From the NCBI GenBank assembly GCA_022511385.1, contig JAFLRN010000026.1, forward strand, positions 1-32,813: DNA of 32,813 nucleotides, in the 5' to 3' direction. The notes below the pieces were generated by a model. It was not told the origin of the DNA. It searched no databases and worked only from the letters and a program-made list of their open reading frames with translations. Positions 23,600 to 30,929 of the stretch are shown here, piece after piece (the first letter of the stretch is position 1; the number at the start of each line of letters is the position of its first letter). The translations under genes were made by a program, and so were the position numbers. The DNA is from Acetatifactor sp. (lineage in GTDB: Bacteria; Bacillota; Clostridia; Lachnospirales; Lachnospiraceae).

Positions 23600-25265
23600 T
23601 CAGTGCCTCCATAAAAAGCGGATATGCACTTTCGTAACAATAAAAGGCATTAAAATAACTGCTCTGCCACTCCCCATCATGCAGATATACCACTCCAAAC
23701 TGTGCGGATTGATATTCCTCACACTGTGCTCTTACTTCGGCAATATAAGTTTCCTTACTGTCGAATCTGTCTTTCAGCACATCGGATAAATTCAGTTCAT
23801 AATAATAGCTGTCATCATCTATAAAATCAGAAGCATGACGTTCCTCACCATCGTTTTTGACGCATATACCGACAGACTTCTCCGAGAACAATTCCTCAGC
23901 GTTTTTATCAAATATTTTAATGGAATCTACTCGAACCTCTGAACCTCTCTGCATCTCCCATATTTCAAATTTAACATATCCGTCATCACAGGCTTTTATC
24001 GGATAGTACATAACTCTTGCTTTATTATAGGGAACAGGAGCTCTGTTTCGCACAGAAATAAAATATTCCTTTTCTGTTATATCAACTTTCAATTCAGAGT
24101 ATATTTCTCCCATTTGGCCGTATTCTGTATATTTTCCATGACCGAATATCTTAGATGCAAAACAATATCGCCCTTTTTCCGAAATAAGCTTTCCTTCAAT
24201 TAGCGCAGAGCACCATTTAGACAGATCTGCCGCCGTTGTTATAATGCCTTTTGAAGCATCACAGGCAAAAAGTGTTTTAAGCGGAATATCATTTACATAT
24301 CCGACAATATCCATATTTCCAAAAAATGATGTATCATTCATTTCAAGAGGCCTGAAAATATATTCCTCAAAGATTTTATCAATAGATCTTCCACTTATCT
24401 GTTCCAAAATAGCCCCGAGAATTTCGTAATTGATCGCACTGTATTCATTTTCTTCTCCGGGAATGAATTTCAGCGATTCATGATTGATTATCTCAAGTAT
24501 TTCATTAAAACTTTTCTTCTTCATGAATGACTGCTGTATATTATGCAGGATTAGTATTCGCCTTGCATAACTTAAATCTTCCGTATATGAGGAAAATTCT
24601 TTATTTACAGCCTCGTTCCATTTTTCTTCTAAAATTTTATCTGAAATTCCCGAGGTCATAGTTATAAGGTGGTATATTTTTATCTTGTCTCCATAAACAA
24701 ATTCTTTCATATACTTGTTTAAGTAATCGTCTGTGTTCAGGAGCCCCATGTTCTCAAAAATAAACACACAGAATGCCGTAAACAATCTTGTCATTCCATC
24801 AATCGGGAATCTACTGTTAAGATAAAATGGTGTATTATTTTCATAATCCGCCTTTCCCCATACACAGAAAGTGTCACGACAATAAGCGAAACCACTGTAA
24901 TTGTAATCTTGAAGAACCTTATCAAACCAGTTATCTATTTTTGTAGGCTCTGAAAGCCGGTCGTCTATTTCAGAAATAAGCTTTTCTATATGCCGTTTTT
25001 GGTTTGAAAGAGCTAAGCGCCGTTCTGTAAGCTTTACGTAAATAAGATTTTCCCTTGCAAGAATCTCGGAGATATCCTTTAAGGGCAAATCGAGTCCACG
25101 ATAGTAAAGGATTTTTTTAAGCTGCTCAACCGAATTTTCGTCATAAATTCTGAAACCGTTACTGTCGGTTTCGGAAGGTTTGAGCAGTCCTATGCTATCG
25201 TAATACTGAAGCGTTCTTACGCTTACACCAGCAAGAGCTGCAATTTCGCTTATCCGCATTTTCAT
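23583..25265 (-). CDS. MerR-family regulator fused to an inactive beta-lactamase-like (serine hydrolase) domain
   Basis: 560 residues. Residues 1-70 are a MerR winged helix (ISEIAALAGVSVRTLQYYDS, then GLLKPSETDSNGFRIYDE), followed by the usual antiparallel helix (about 75-105). Residues about 120-400 follow the class C beta-lactamase/PBP4* pattern: YCRDTFCVWGKADYENNTPF, LFTAFCVFIFENMGLL, HLITMTSGIS, EYSAINYEILGAILEQISG and FRPLEMNDTSF. The active site is gone: the SxxK position reads G157-M-T-R160 and the Y-x-N position reads Y274-S-A276. About 150 further residues are strand-rich and unnamed. It probably senses a ligand such as a peptidoglycan piece or drug. It is AT-rich and seems inserted between two remnants. 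AAAGGG precedes the ATG. Confidence 0.85.
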   Translation of the reverse strand: MKMRISEIAALAGVSVRTLQYYDSIGLLKPSETDSNGFRIYDENSVEQLKKILYYRGLDLPLKDISEILARENLIYVKLTERRLALSNQKRHIEKLISEIDDRLSEPTKIDNWFDKVLQDYNYSGFAYCRDTFCVWGKADYENNTPFYLNSRFPIDGMTRLFTAFCVFIFENMGLLNTDDYLNKYMKEFVYGDKIKIYHLITMTSGISDKILEEKWNEAVNKEFSSYTEDLSYARRILILHNIQQSFMKKKSFNEILEIINHESLKFIPGEENEYSAINYEILGAILEQISGRSIDKIFEEYIFRPLEMNDTSFFGNMDIVGYVNDIPLKTLFACDASKGIITTAADLSKWCSALIEGKLISEKGRYCFASKIFGHGKYTEYGQMGEIYSELKVDITEKEYFISVRNRAPVPYNKARVMYYPIKACDDGYVKFEIWEMQRGSEVRVDSIKIFDKNAEELFSEKSVGICVKNDGEERHASDFIDDDSYYYELNLSDVLKDRFDSKETYIAEVRAQCEEYQSAQFGVVYLHDGEWQSSYFNAFYCYESAYPLFMEALNAIPL

Positions 25266-25298
25266 ATATAACAGACCCTTTCACAAGCTTTTTTCTAA

Positions 25299-25329
25299 AG
25301 TATGTACTATTACGTTACGTCGCTGTCAA
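25299..25329 (-). promoter_or_regulatory. Promoter with 19-bp spacer ahead of the MerR-type gene
   Basis: On the minus strand TTGACA (plus positions 25324-25329) is followed after exactly 19 bases by CATACT (25299-25304; four of six -10 positions), 33 bases before the ATG at 25265. Over-long 19-20-bp spacers are the hallmark of promoters activated by MerR proteins, so autoregulation is likely. Confidence 0.6.
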
Positions 25330-25369
25330 GCCTTCTCGAAATAGATTTTAGTGAAAGGAGAAGTGACAG

Positions 25370-25459
25370 ATGAAAACTTGGGATGAATACAAAGATTATG
25401 TCACGGGCTAGAGTTGGACCTTTCACCTGCTGGGTATGAAGCTGACGATCTTTAAGTGA
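25370..25459 (+). pseudogene. Decayed second copy of the HigA-like antitoxin
   Basis: After GAAAGGAGAAG the ATG at 25370 opens MKTWDEYKDYV-TG, matching the first codons of the intact antitoxin, then an in-frame TAG (25409-25411). The frame continues to FHLLGMKLTIFK and a stop at 25457-25459, matching the end of the intact gene (ILHPLGLKLTISK). About 60 codons, with the whole helix-turn-helix, are missing between. Its last bases overlap the end of the MATE gene on the other strand. Confidence 0.8.
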
Positions 25460-26843
25460 CCTTCTGCCATTTCCCTGTCCTGTACTGGGAAAAGGAAATG
25501 GCCCAGTTGGTGAACCAGCCGATGGGAACGGCGTACCAGACCATGCCAATGCCAAATATGGGAGCCATTGCCATGGATACTGTCACCCGGATAAAAAGAT
25601 TCACCAGGTTTGCGATGGTAAACATTTTCATGTCCCCTGCGCCTCGCAGCAGACCGTCCACAGCCATCTTGAACCCAATCAGGCAGAAGAACCAGCCGAT
25701 GAAGGTCAGGTAACTCAGACTGGTCTCTATAGCAGTGGGTGTGCCATCATCTCCTAAAAAAAATAGGGTAATGGGACGGGCGAAAAGCTCCAGGATCAGA
25801 CAGATTGAAACAGCACAGGAAATGACCATCTTGTTGGCCGCGTGATAGCCCGCTGTCACGCGGTCCTTCTTCCTTGCTCCGATATTCTGAGCAGTGAAGG
25901 AGGAGACAGCGTTTCCTATGGCCGCCATGGGCACGATGCAGATGGATTCCACCCGGCTGGCGGCAGAAAAGCCGGCCAGAGCCTGGGAGCCAAAGCTGTT
26001 CACTACGGACTGCACCAGCATCAGGCCGATGGAAACAATGGACTGCTGAAGAATGGAAGGCAGGGCAATCCTTGTCATGGAGAGGAGCTCATCCCGGGAG
26101 AAGAACTGTGTGGTCGTGGGGCTGCTGCAGGCCACAAGCACGGCTTGGTCGGATATGTCGTTTAAACTCTGTTCGCTTAATTTCCACAAAACTCTCAGAA
26201 ACACCCAAAAGGACAGCACCGCTGAAATTCCCTGGGCAATCAGAGTGGCCCAGGCCACGCCAGCCACACCCAGGTTCAGGTATTTCACAAAGCAAAAGTC
26301 TAGCAGGATATTGAACAATGACGAAAAAATCAAGAAGCACAGCGGAATCCTGGATTTCCCCAAAGCGTTGAACATGGAAGATACCACATTATACATAAAC
26401 AAAAAGGGCAGCCCAAGGAAGTAAATGCCCAGATATTCCGTTGCCATGTCCAGTACATCTCCGGGGGTATTCAGCAGGATCATGATCTGCCGTCCCAGTA
26501 AGAGGCCTAACACCGCCAGCAGCAGGCTCACGGCCAGAAAAGAGAGGAAGGCCGTGTAGACGGCCAACTTCATTTTATGGTACTCTTTCGCCCCGAAATA
26601 TCTGCTGACGATCACGGAAGCGCCGATACCGCCGCCGATGGCCACGCAGATAAAGATATTGGTCAGAGAGTAAGAAGCACCCACTGCGGCCAAAGCCTGT
26701 TCCCCTACCAGCCGCCCCACGATGGCGGAGTCGGCCATGGTATAGGTCTGCTGGAACAGGTTGCCTATGATCATGGGAAGGGCAAATATAAGTAAAGCGC
26801 TCAGCGGCATTTTCTGAATCAGATAATCATTTCCGTTTGTCAT
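25452..26843 (-). CDS. MATE-family exporter (second copy, NorM/DinF-like)
   Basis: 463 residues with twelve predicted membrane helices. Marker stretches are ALPMIIGNLFQQTYTMADSA and IVGRLVGEQALAAVGAS in the N-half, and LPSILQQSIVSIGLMLVQSV with GFSAASRVES in the C-half. It is only distantly like the exporter at 5.1 kb. AAGGA stands before the ATG at 26843. It lies upstream of the MerR-type gene on the same strand (186 bases apart); MerR regulators often control exporters, so a functional link is possible. Its last codons derive from the antitoxin remnant with which it overlaps. Confidence 0.9.
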   Translation of the reverse strand: MTNGNDYLIQKMPLSALLIFALPMIIGNLFQQTYTMADSAIVGRLVGEQALAAVGASYSLTNIFICVAIGGGIGASVIVSRYFGAKEYHKMKLAVYTAFLSFLAVSLLLAVLGLLLGRQIMILLNTPGDVLDMATEYLGIYFLGLPFLFMYNVVSSMFNALGKSRIPLCFLIFSSLFNILLDFCFVKYLNLGVAGVAWATLIAQGISAVLSFWVFLRVLWKLSEQSLNDISDQAVLVACSSPTTTQFFSRDELLSMTRIALPSILQQSIVSIGLMLVQSVVNSFGSQALAGFSAASRVESICIVPMAAIGNAVSSFTAQNIGARKKDRVTAGYHAANKMVISCAVSICLILELFARPITLFFLGDDGTPTAIETSLSYLTFIGWFFCLIGFKMAVDGLLRGAGDMKMFTIANLVNLFIRVTVSMAMAPIFGIGMVWYAVPIGWFTNWAISFSQYRTGKWQKVT

Positions 26844-27109
26844 GAATCAATCCTTGTATCTCTCTCTATCACTACAGATAGGATTTGCTATTTACTATAC
26901 AATTATATTATAATGAACGTAAAAGAAAAACAAGCGGCGCCAGAGGAGACATTTATTTTTCGTGCGTCATTAATGAGCAAATGTCTGTGCAGCAGCCAGA
27001 GAGCGCTGAAAGCGCGGGTTTGCGAGTGGATGTGAGGAACACAAAAGAAAACAATCGATGAAAAGAGAAATACGAGGCACCGTGAAATTCAACAGGAGAA
27101 CCGATAGTC
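26844..27109. promoter_or_regulatory. Divergent intergenic region between the MATE gene and truA
   Basis: 266 bases without a gene. It holds an AT-rich block with -10-like hexamers on both strands (plus TATAAT at 26909-26914; minus TATAAT over 26902-26907), and AGACATTT (26947-26954) matched by AAATGTCT (26979-26986), which may form a weak hairpin in the truA leader. AGGAG stands about 11 bases before the truA ATG. Confidence 0.4.
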
Positions 27110-27847
27110 ATGAAAAACTACAAGCTTATCATAGAATATGACGGAACCCGCTATTACGGCTGGCAGCGGCAGCCGGACCAGAATACGATCCAGGGCAAGC
27201 TGGAGTCCGTGCTATCCGTGATGTGTGGGGAGGAAGTGGAGGTTATCGGCGCAGGCCGGACAGATGGCGGTGTCCATGCCAAGGGGATGGTGGCCAATGC
27301 CTGCCTGGAGACGGAGTTTGGGACTGAGGAGGTCCGCGACTACTTAAACCGCTATTTGCCTGACGATATTGCGGTGCTGGAGGTAAGGGAGGCTTCGCCC
27401 AGATTTCATGCCCGCTACAATGCCATTGGCAAGACCTACTGCTATACCTGCTTTGATGGGGAGATCAAGCCGGTGTTTGACCGGAAGTATTATACCCGTC
27501 TGGAGGAAAAGCCGGATCTGGAGCGGATGCGCCAGGCGGCTGAGCTTCTCAAAGGGGAGCATGATTTTCGGAATTTCTGTGTGAATCCCCGGATGAAAAA
27601 ATCTACCGTCCGCAGGGTGGACCGGATTGAGATCAGCCGGGAGGGTGGCTATCTGCGTTTTATGTTTCATGGAACCGGATTTCTGCAGAATATGGTGCGG
27701 ATCATGGTGGGTACCCTCCTGGAGGTGGGCTGCGGTCGCATGGATCTTAAGCAGGTGCAGGCTGCATTGGATGCAAAAGAGCGTCAGAAGGCAGGGCCTA
27801 CGGCTCCGGCTCAGGGATTGTGTCTGATGAGTGTGGATTATGATTGA
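27110..27847 (+). CDS. truA: tRNA pseudouridine(38-40) synthase TruA
   Basis: 245 residues, the usual length. Converts uridines 38-40 of the tRNA anticodon arm to pseudouridine. The catalytic motif GAGRTDGGVHA is present with Asp52. Other conserved parts are YDGTRYYGWQRQP at the N-terminus, FHARYNAIGKTYCY, HDFRNFC, and FHGTGFLQNMVRIMVGTLLE in the C-half. It stands alone between the divergent MATE gene and the DUF1538 gene. Confidence 0.96.
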   Translation: MKNYKLIIEYDGTRYYGWQRQPDQNTIQGKLESVLSVMCGEEVEVIGAGRTDGGVHAKGMVANACLETEFGTEEVRDYLNRYLPDDIAVLEVREASPRFHARYNAIGKTYCYTCFDGEIKPVFDRKYYTRLEEKPDLERMRQAAELLKGEHDFRNFCVNPRMKKSTVRRVDRIEISREGGYLRFMFHGTGFLQNMVRIMVGTLLEVGCGRMDLKQVQAALDAKERQKAGPTAPAQGLCLMSVDYD

Positions 27848-27855
27848 ACTGAATC

Positions 27856-27883
27856 AGTCCATGTCTGTTGGAGGGACTTTTTT
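27856..27883 (+). terminator. Weak terminator candidate after truA
   Basis: AGTCC (27856-27860) pairs with GGACT (27874-27878), followed by a run of six T (27878-27883), 9 bases after the truA stop. The stem is short. Confidence 0.4.
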
Positions 27884-28045
27884 GGGCAGGGGTAAGGCTT
27901 TCAGCATACAACGAAGCGAATAGGCAGAATTTAATATGAATTTTCTGTAAAATATGGAATTGATTTCTTGATTATATATGCTGTGTCATATAAGATAATA
28001 GTTAGAAAAGAACCTGATTTTTAGAATAGAAAGGCGTACGACACC

Positions 28046-29581
28046 TTGCAGTTCAACAGATCAAAACTGAAAGAAAAACTGAATGAAACTCTGAAAGCGG
28101 TGTTCCCTATCCTGGCCATCGTACTGTTTTTGTGCTTTACCATCGCGCCTATCTCACCCAGCATCCTGATGACATTTTTGATCGGTGCGGTATTGTTGAT
28201 CGTGGGAATGCTGCTTTTTTCTTTTGGGGTGGATCTGTCCATGACCCAGATGGGAGAGCGTGTGGGTACCACCATGACAAAGACAAAAAATGCGTTCCTT
28301 ATGGTGGTGGCTAGCTTTATCATGGGCCTGATCATCACCATATCAGAGCCGGACCTACAGGTTTTGGCCCAACAGGTGCCCTCCGTACCCAACATCGTCA
28401 TCATTATGGCTGTTGCTGTGGGTGTGGGCGTGTTTTTGGTGATCGCTCTGCTGCGTATGCTCCTTGGTATTGCACTTTCTTACATGTTGATCGTATTTTA
28501 CATACTGGTCTTCGGGCTGACGCTGTTTGTGCCTGCAGATTTTCTGGCGGTGGCTTTCGATTCCGGCGGTGTGACCACAGGTCCCATGACAGTGCCTTTT
28601 ATCATGGCGCTTGGTATCGGTATTTCCGCTATCCGTAGTGATAAACGTGCAGCGGATGACAGCTTTGGTCTGGTGTCCCTGTGCTCTGTAGGACCTATTC
28701 TGGCAGTATTGATACTGGGAATGATCTATCACCCTGACCAGACGGAGAGCATATCGGAATCCATTCCCATTATTGATAATACGGTGGAACTTTGGAGACT
28801 GTTTTCTTCGGAGCTTCCTACATACATAAAGGAAATGGCCGTTTCACTGTTTCCCATCGTACTGTTTTTTGGCATTTTTCAGTTGATTTCCAGGGACATA
28901 AAAAAGAAGGCCCTGATCAAGATCGCCATCGGCCTTGTCTATACCTATGTGGGTCTGGTGCTGTTTCTGACGGGCGTGAACGTGGGATTTATGCCGGCAG
29001 GCAATTATCTGGGACAGACTATCGCAGGGCTGCCATATTCCTGGATCATCATCCCTATCGGCATGGTCATAGGCTATTTTATCGTATTGGCGGAGCCGGC
29101 GGTGTTCGTGCTGACAAGACAGGTGGAGGAGATGACCTCCGGCGCCATTTCGGCCAGGGCCATGGGTCTGAGTCTTTCCATCGGCGTTGCGTTCTCCATC
29201 GGAATTGCCATGCTCCGGGTGCTGACGGGTATTTCGGTCATGTGGTTCCTTGTGCCGGGCTATGCGGTGGCACTGATCTTAAGCTTCTTTGTGCCAAAGA
29301 TTTTTACCGCCATTGCTTTTGACTCCGGAGGTGTGGCCTCCGGTCCCATGACGGCAACCTTTCTGCTGCCCTTTGCCATGGGAGCCTGCCAGGTATCCGG
29401 CGGAAATATCATTACGGACGCCTTCGGTGTGGTGGCCATGGTGGCCATGACGCCTCTGATCACTATCCAGATCATGGGCCTGGTGTTCCGTATGAAGGAG
29501 AATCAGCTTCACAAGGGCGCCTTGGAGAAGAAGTTTGTCTCGCTGGATGCCTTTGGGGATATGGAGATCATTGAATTGTAA
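28046..29581 (+). CDS. DUF1538 membrane protein (possible cation/H+ antiporter), internally duplicated
   Basis: 511 residues with about twelve membrane helices in two repeats; each repeat carries the same signature, AFDSGGVTTGPMT near 170 and AFDSGGVASGPMT near 425, followed by a D-(S/A)-FG stretch. This is DUF1538. Halomonas members of this family, UmpA/UmpB, have been reported as a Na+/H+ antiporter pair; here both halves are in one chain. The start is a TTG at 28046 with AAAGG 12 bases upstream; no in-frame ATG offers a better start near the N-terminus (FNRSKLKEKLNETLK, cytoplasmic, basic). The gene is followed by a double PII-like protein, suggesting regulated transport. Ion specificity cannot be read from the sequence. 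Confidence 0.85.
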   Translation: MQFNRSKLKEKLNETLKAVFPILAIVLFLCFTIAPISPSILMTFLIGAVLLIVGMLLFSFGVDLSMTQMGERVGTTMTKTKNAFLMVVASFIMGLIITISEPDLQVLAQQVPSVPNIVIIMAVAVGVGVFLVIALLRMLLGIALSYMLIVFYILVFGLTLFVPADFLAVAFDSGGVTTGPMTVPFIMALGIGISAIRSDKRAADDSFGLVSLCSVGPILAVLILGMIYHPDQTESISESIPIIDNTVELWRLFSSELPTYIKEMAVSLFPIVLFFGIFQLISRDIKKKALIKIAIGLVYTYVGLVLFLTGVNVGFMPAGNYLGQTIAGLPYSWIIIPIGMVIGYFIVLAEPAVFVLTRQVEEMTSGAISARAMGLSLSIGVAFSIGIAMLRVLTGISVMWFLVPGYAVALILSFFVPKIFTAIAFDSGGVASGPMTATFLLPFAMGACQVSGGNIITDAFGVVAMVAMTPLITIQIMGLVFRMKENQLHKGALEKKFVSLDAFGDMEIIEL

Positions 29582-29613
29582 CATCTGAGTGAATCCCTGC
29601 TCATGAACGAATT

Positions 29614-29721
29614 ATGGGAACTGCAAAATGTTGGATAGAAGCATTGATGGAGACTAAGGGCTGGACAGAAGATGAAATAAAACTTAATTTGGGATGGGAT
29701 ATATGGGAAAACTTTATTTGA
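29614..29721 (+). other. Possible 35-codon small ORF overlapping the PII-like gene start
   Basis: Reads MGTAKCWIEALMETKGWTED, then EIKLNLGWDIWENFI, which looks protein-like. No ribosome site is evident. It ends inside the PII-like gene, so it could act as a translational-coupling leader or be the tail of a lost gene. Confidence 0.25.
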
Positions 29722-30380
29722 CGACCACCATCGTTGACAGAAAAAACGGAATGAAATATGCGAAGCTGTACAAGGAAAGCGGCCTGGCGGTCACCTTCAT
29801 GACCCTGGGGGCAGGTACGGCCGGAAGCGACGTCCTGGATTATCTGGGCCTTGAAGCCACGGAGAAGACTGTGATCTTTACCGTACAGGAGGAAGAGGGC
29901 TGGCTCGCCTTGAAGAAGGAGCTGCGCCGGAAGCTTCGGATTGACGCACCTGGCGGAGGCATTGCTTTTATCATTCCCTTAAGCAGCATCGGGGGGAAGA
30001 AAACGCTCCAGTTTTTGCTGACCAAGGACGAATATCAGAAAGAGGAGGAATCTGTCTTGAAGGAAACAGCCCATGAGTTGATCATAGTCATTGCGAATAG
30101 AGGATACATTGAGCTTGTGATGGATGCGGCCAGAGGCGCGGGTGCTTATGGGGGCACAGTGCTTCAGGCAAAAGGCACCGGCATGGAACATGCGGAGAAA
30201 TTTATGGGCGTCTCCCTGGCAGCGGAGAAGGAGATGATCTTTATCGTATCCAAGACGGAGCAGAAGAACAGCATAATGAAGGCCGTCATGGAGCAGGCCG
30301 GTCCCGACAGTGAGGCAAAAGCGATCGTGTTTTCCCTTCCGGTTACGGACACGGCAGGATTACGGCTGATTGAGGATTAG
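29703..30380 (+). CDS. Double PII-like signalling protein
   Basis: About 225 residues made of two ferredoxin-like (PII) units. The C-half is clear: ELIIVIANRGYIELVMDAAR, then GAGAYGGTVLQAKGTG and the strand EKEMIFIVSKTEQ, as in P-II family nitrogen regulators. The N-half (KLYLTTTIVDRKNGMKYAKL, GLAVTFMTLGAGTAGSDVLD) is a diverged version of the same fold. PII proteins bind ATP/ADP and often 2-oxoglutarate and sit on membrane transporters; here the partner is most likely the DUF1538 protein encoded 121 bases upstream. The classical uridylylated T-loop tyrosine context of GlnB/GlnK is not visible. The start is uncertain: ATG at 29703 (after GGGATGGG) or 29694. Confidence 0.75.
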   Translation: MGKLYLTTTIVDRKNGMKYAKLYKESGLAVTFMTLGAGTAGSDVLDYLGLEATEKTVIFTVQEEEGWLALKKELRRKLRIDAPGGGIAFIIPLSSIGGKKTLQFLLTKDEYQKEEESVLKETAHELIIVIANRGYIELVMDAARGAGAYGGTVLQAKGTGMEHAEKFMGVSLAAEKEMIFIVSKTEQKNSIMKAVMEQAGPDSEAKAIVFSLPVTDTAGLRLIED

Positions 30381-30390
30381 GAGGCAACAG

Positions 30391-30879
30391 ATGAATGAAT
30401 ATCAAGTGACCTGGAAACGGTATCGATCCTGGGCAGCGGAGAATATGGTCAAAGGCGCGAGACTGGTGATGATGATTATATGGTGTGTGTTTGCATTGCT
30501 GTGTCTTGCCCTAATGATGATCGATAATTTGGCGTTTCGCAGTCTGTATTTTTTGCTGGCGGCCCTTGGAATTTACAGGGCCTTCTTTCGAAACTTTGTC
30601 ATTGCCAGAAGCCAATATCGTCGGTTGGCGCAGAACTACGGGAAAGAAAACTGGACAAGAAGAATCGCCTTCGAGGATGACGGCATCACCCTGACGGAGG
30701 GAAATCTTTCATTTCGCTATGATTATTCTGACATAATAAATATAAGAGAAAAGGGTAATAAAATCTGGCTAGACGCATCAAACAAGACAGTCCTGCGGCT
30801 CTACAGAGATGCTTTTGCGGAGTCCGATTGGGACGAATGTAAGAGAAGATTAAGTAAGATGAAGAAGGATAATATATAG
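30391..30879 (+). CDS. YcxB-like membrane protein
   Basis: 162 residues. After about 25 residues come two membrane helices (about 27-45 and 50-66), then a soluble C-terminal part of about 90 residues with EDDGITLTEGNLSFRYDYSD, then IINIREKGNKIWL, matching the YcxB-like domain. AGGAGG overlaps the end of the PII-like gene and lies 7 bases before the ATG, so the two are translationally close and probably one operon with the DUF1538 gene. Function unknown for the family. Confidence 0.75.
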   Translation: MNEYQVTWKRYRSWAAENMVKGARLVMMIIWCVFALLCLALMMIDNLAFRSLYFLLAALGIYRAFFRNFVIARSQYRRLAQNYGKENWTRRIAFEDDGITLTEGNLSFRYDYSDIINIREKGNKIWLDASNKTVLRLYRDAFAESDWDECKRRLSKMKKDNI

Positions 30880-30880
30880 T

Positions 30881-30917
30881 GCCGGCATCAGCATTTTTAT
30901 GACATGCTGATGCCGGC
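30881..30917. terminator. Hairpin between convergent genes
   Basis: GCCGGCATCAGCA (30881-30893) and TGCTGATGCCGGC (30905-30917) form a perfect 13-bp stem with an 11-base loop. It lies between the stops of the YcxB-like gene and the convergent XRE-PolC gene. The following T-tract is poor on both strands, but position and stability suit a two-way terminator. Confidence 0.65.
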
Positions 30918-30929
30918 GATTTATGTAAC

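Noticed and set aside
26947..26986. Inverted repeat upstream of truA considered as a riboswitch
   Set aside because: Only 8 bp with a 24-base loop; no conserved riboswitch core recognised.
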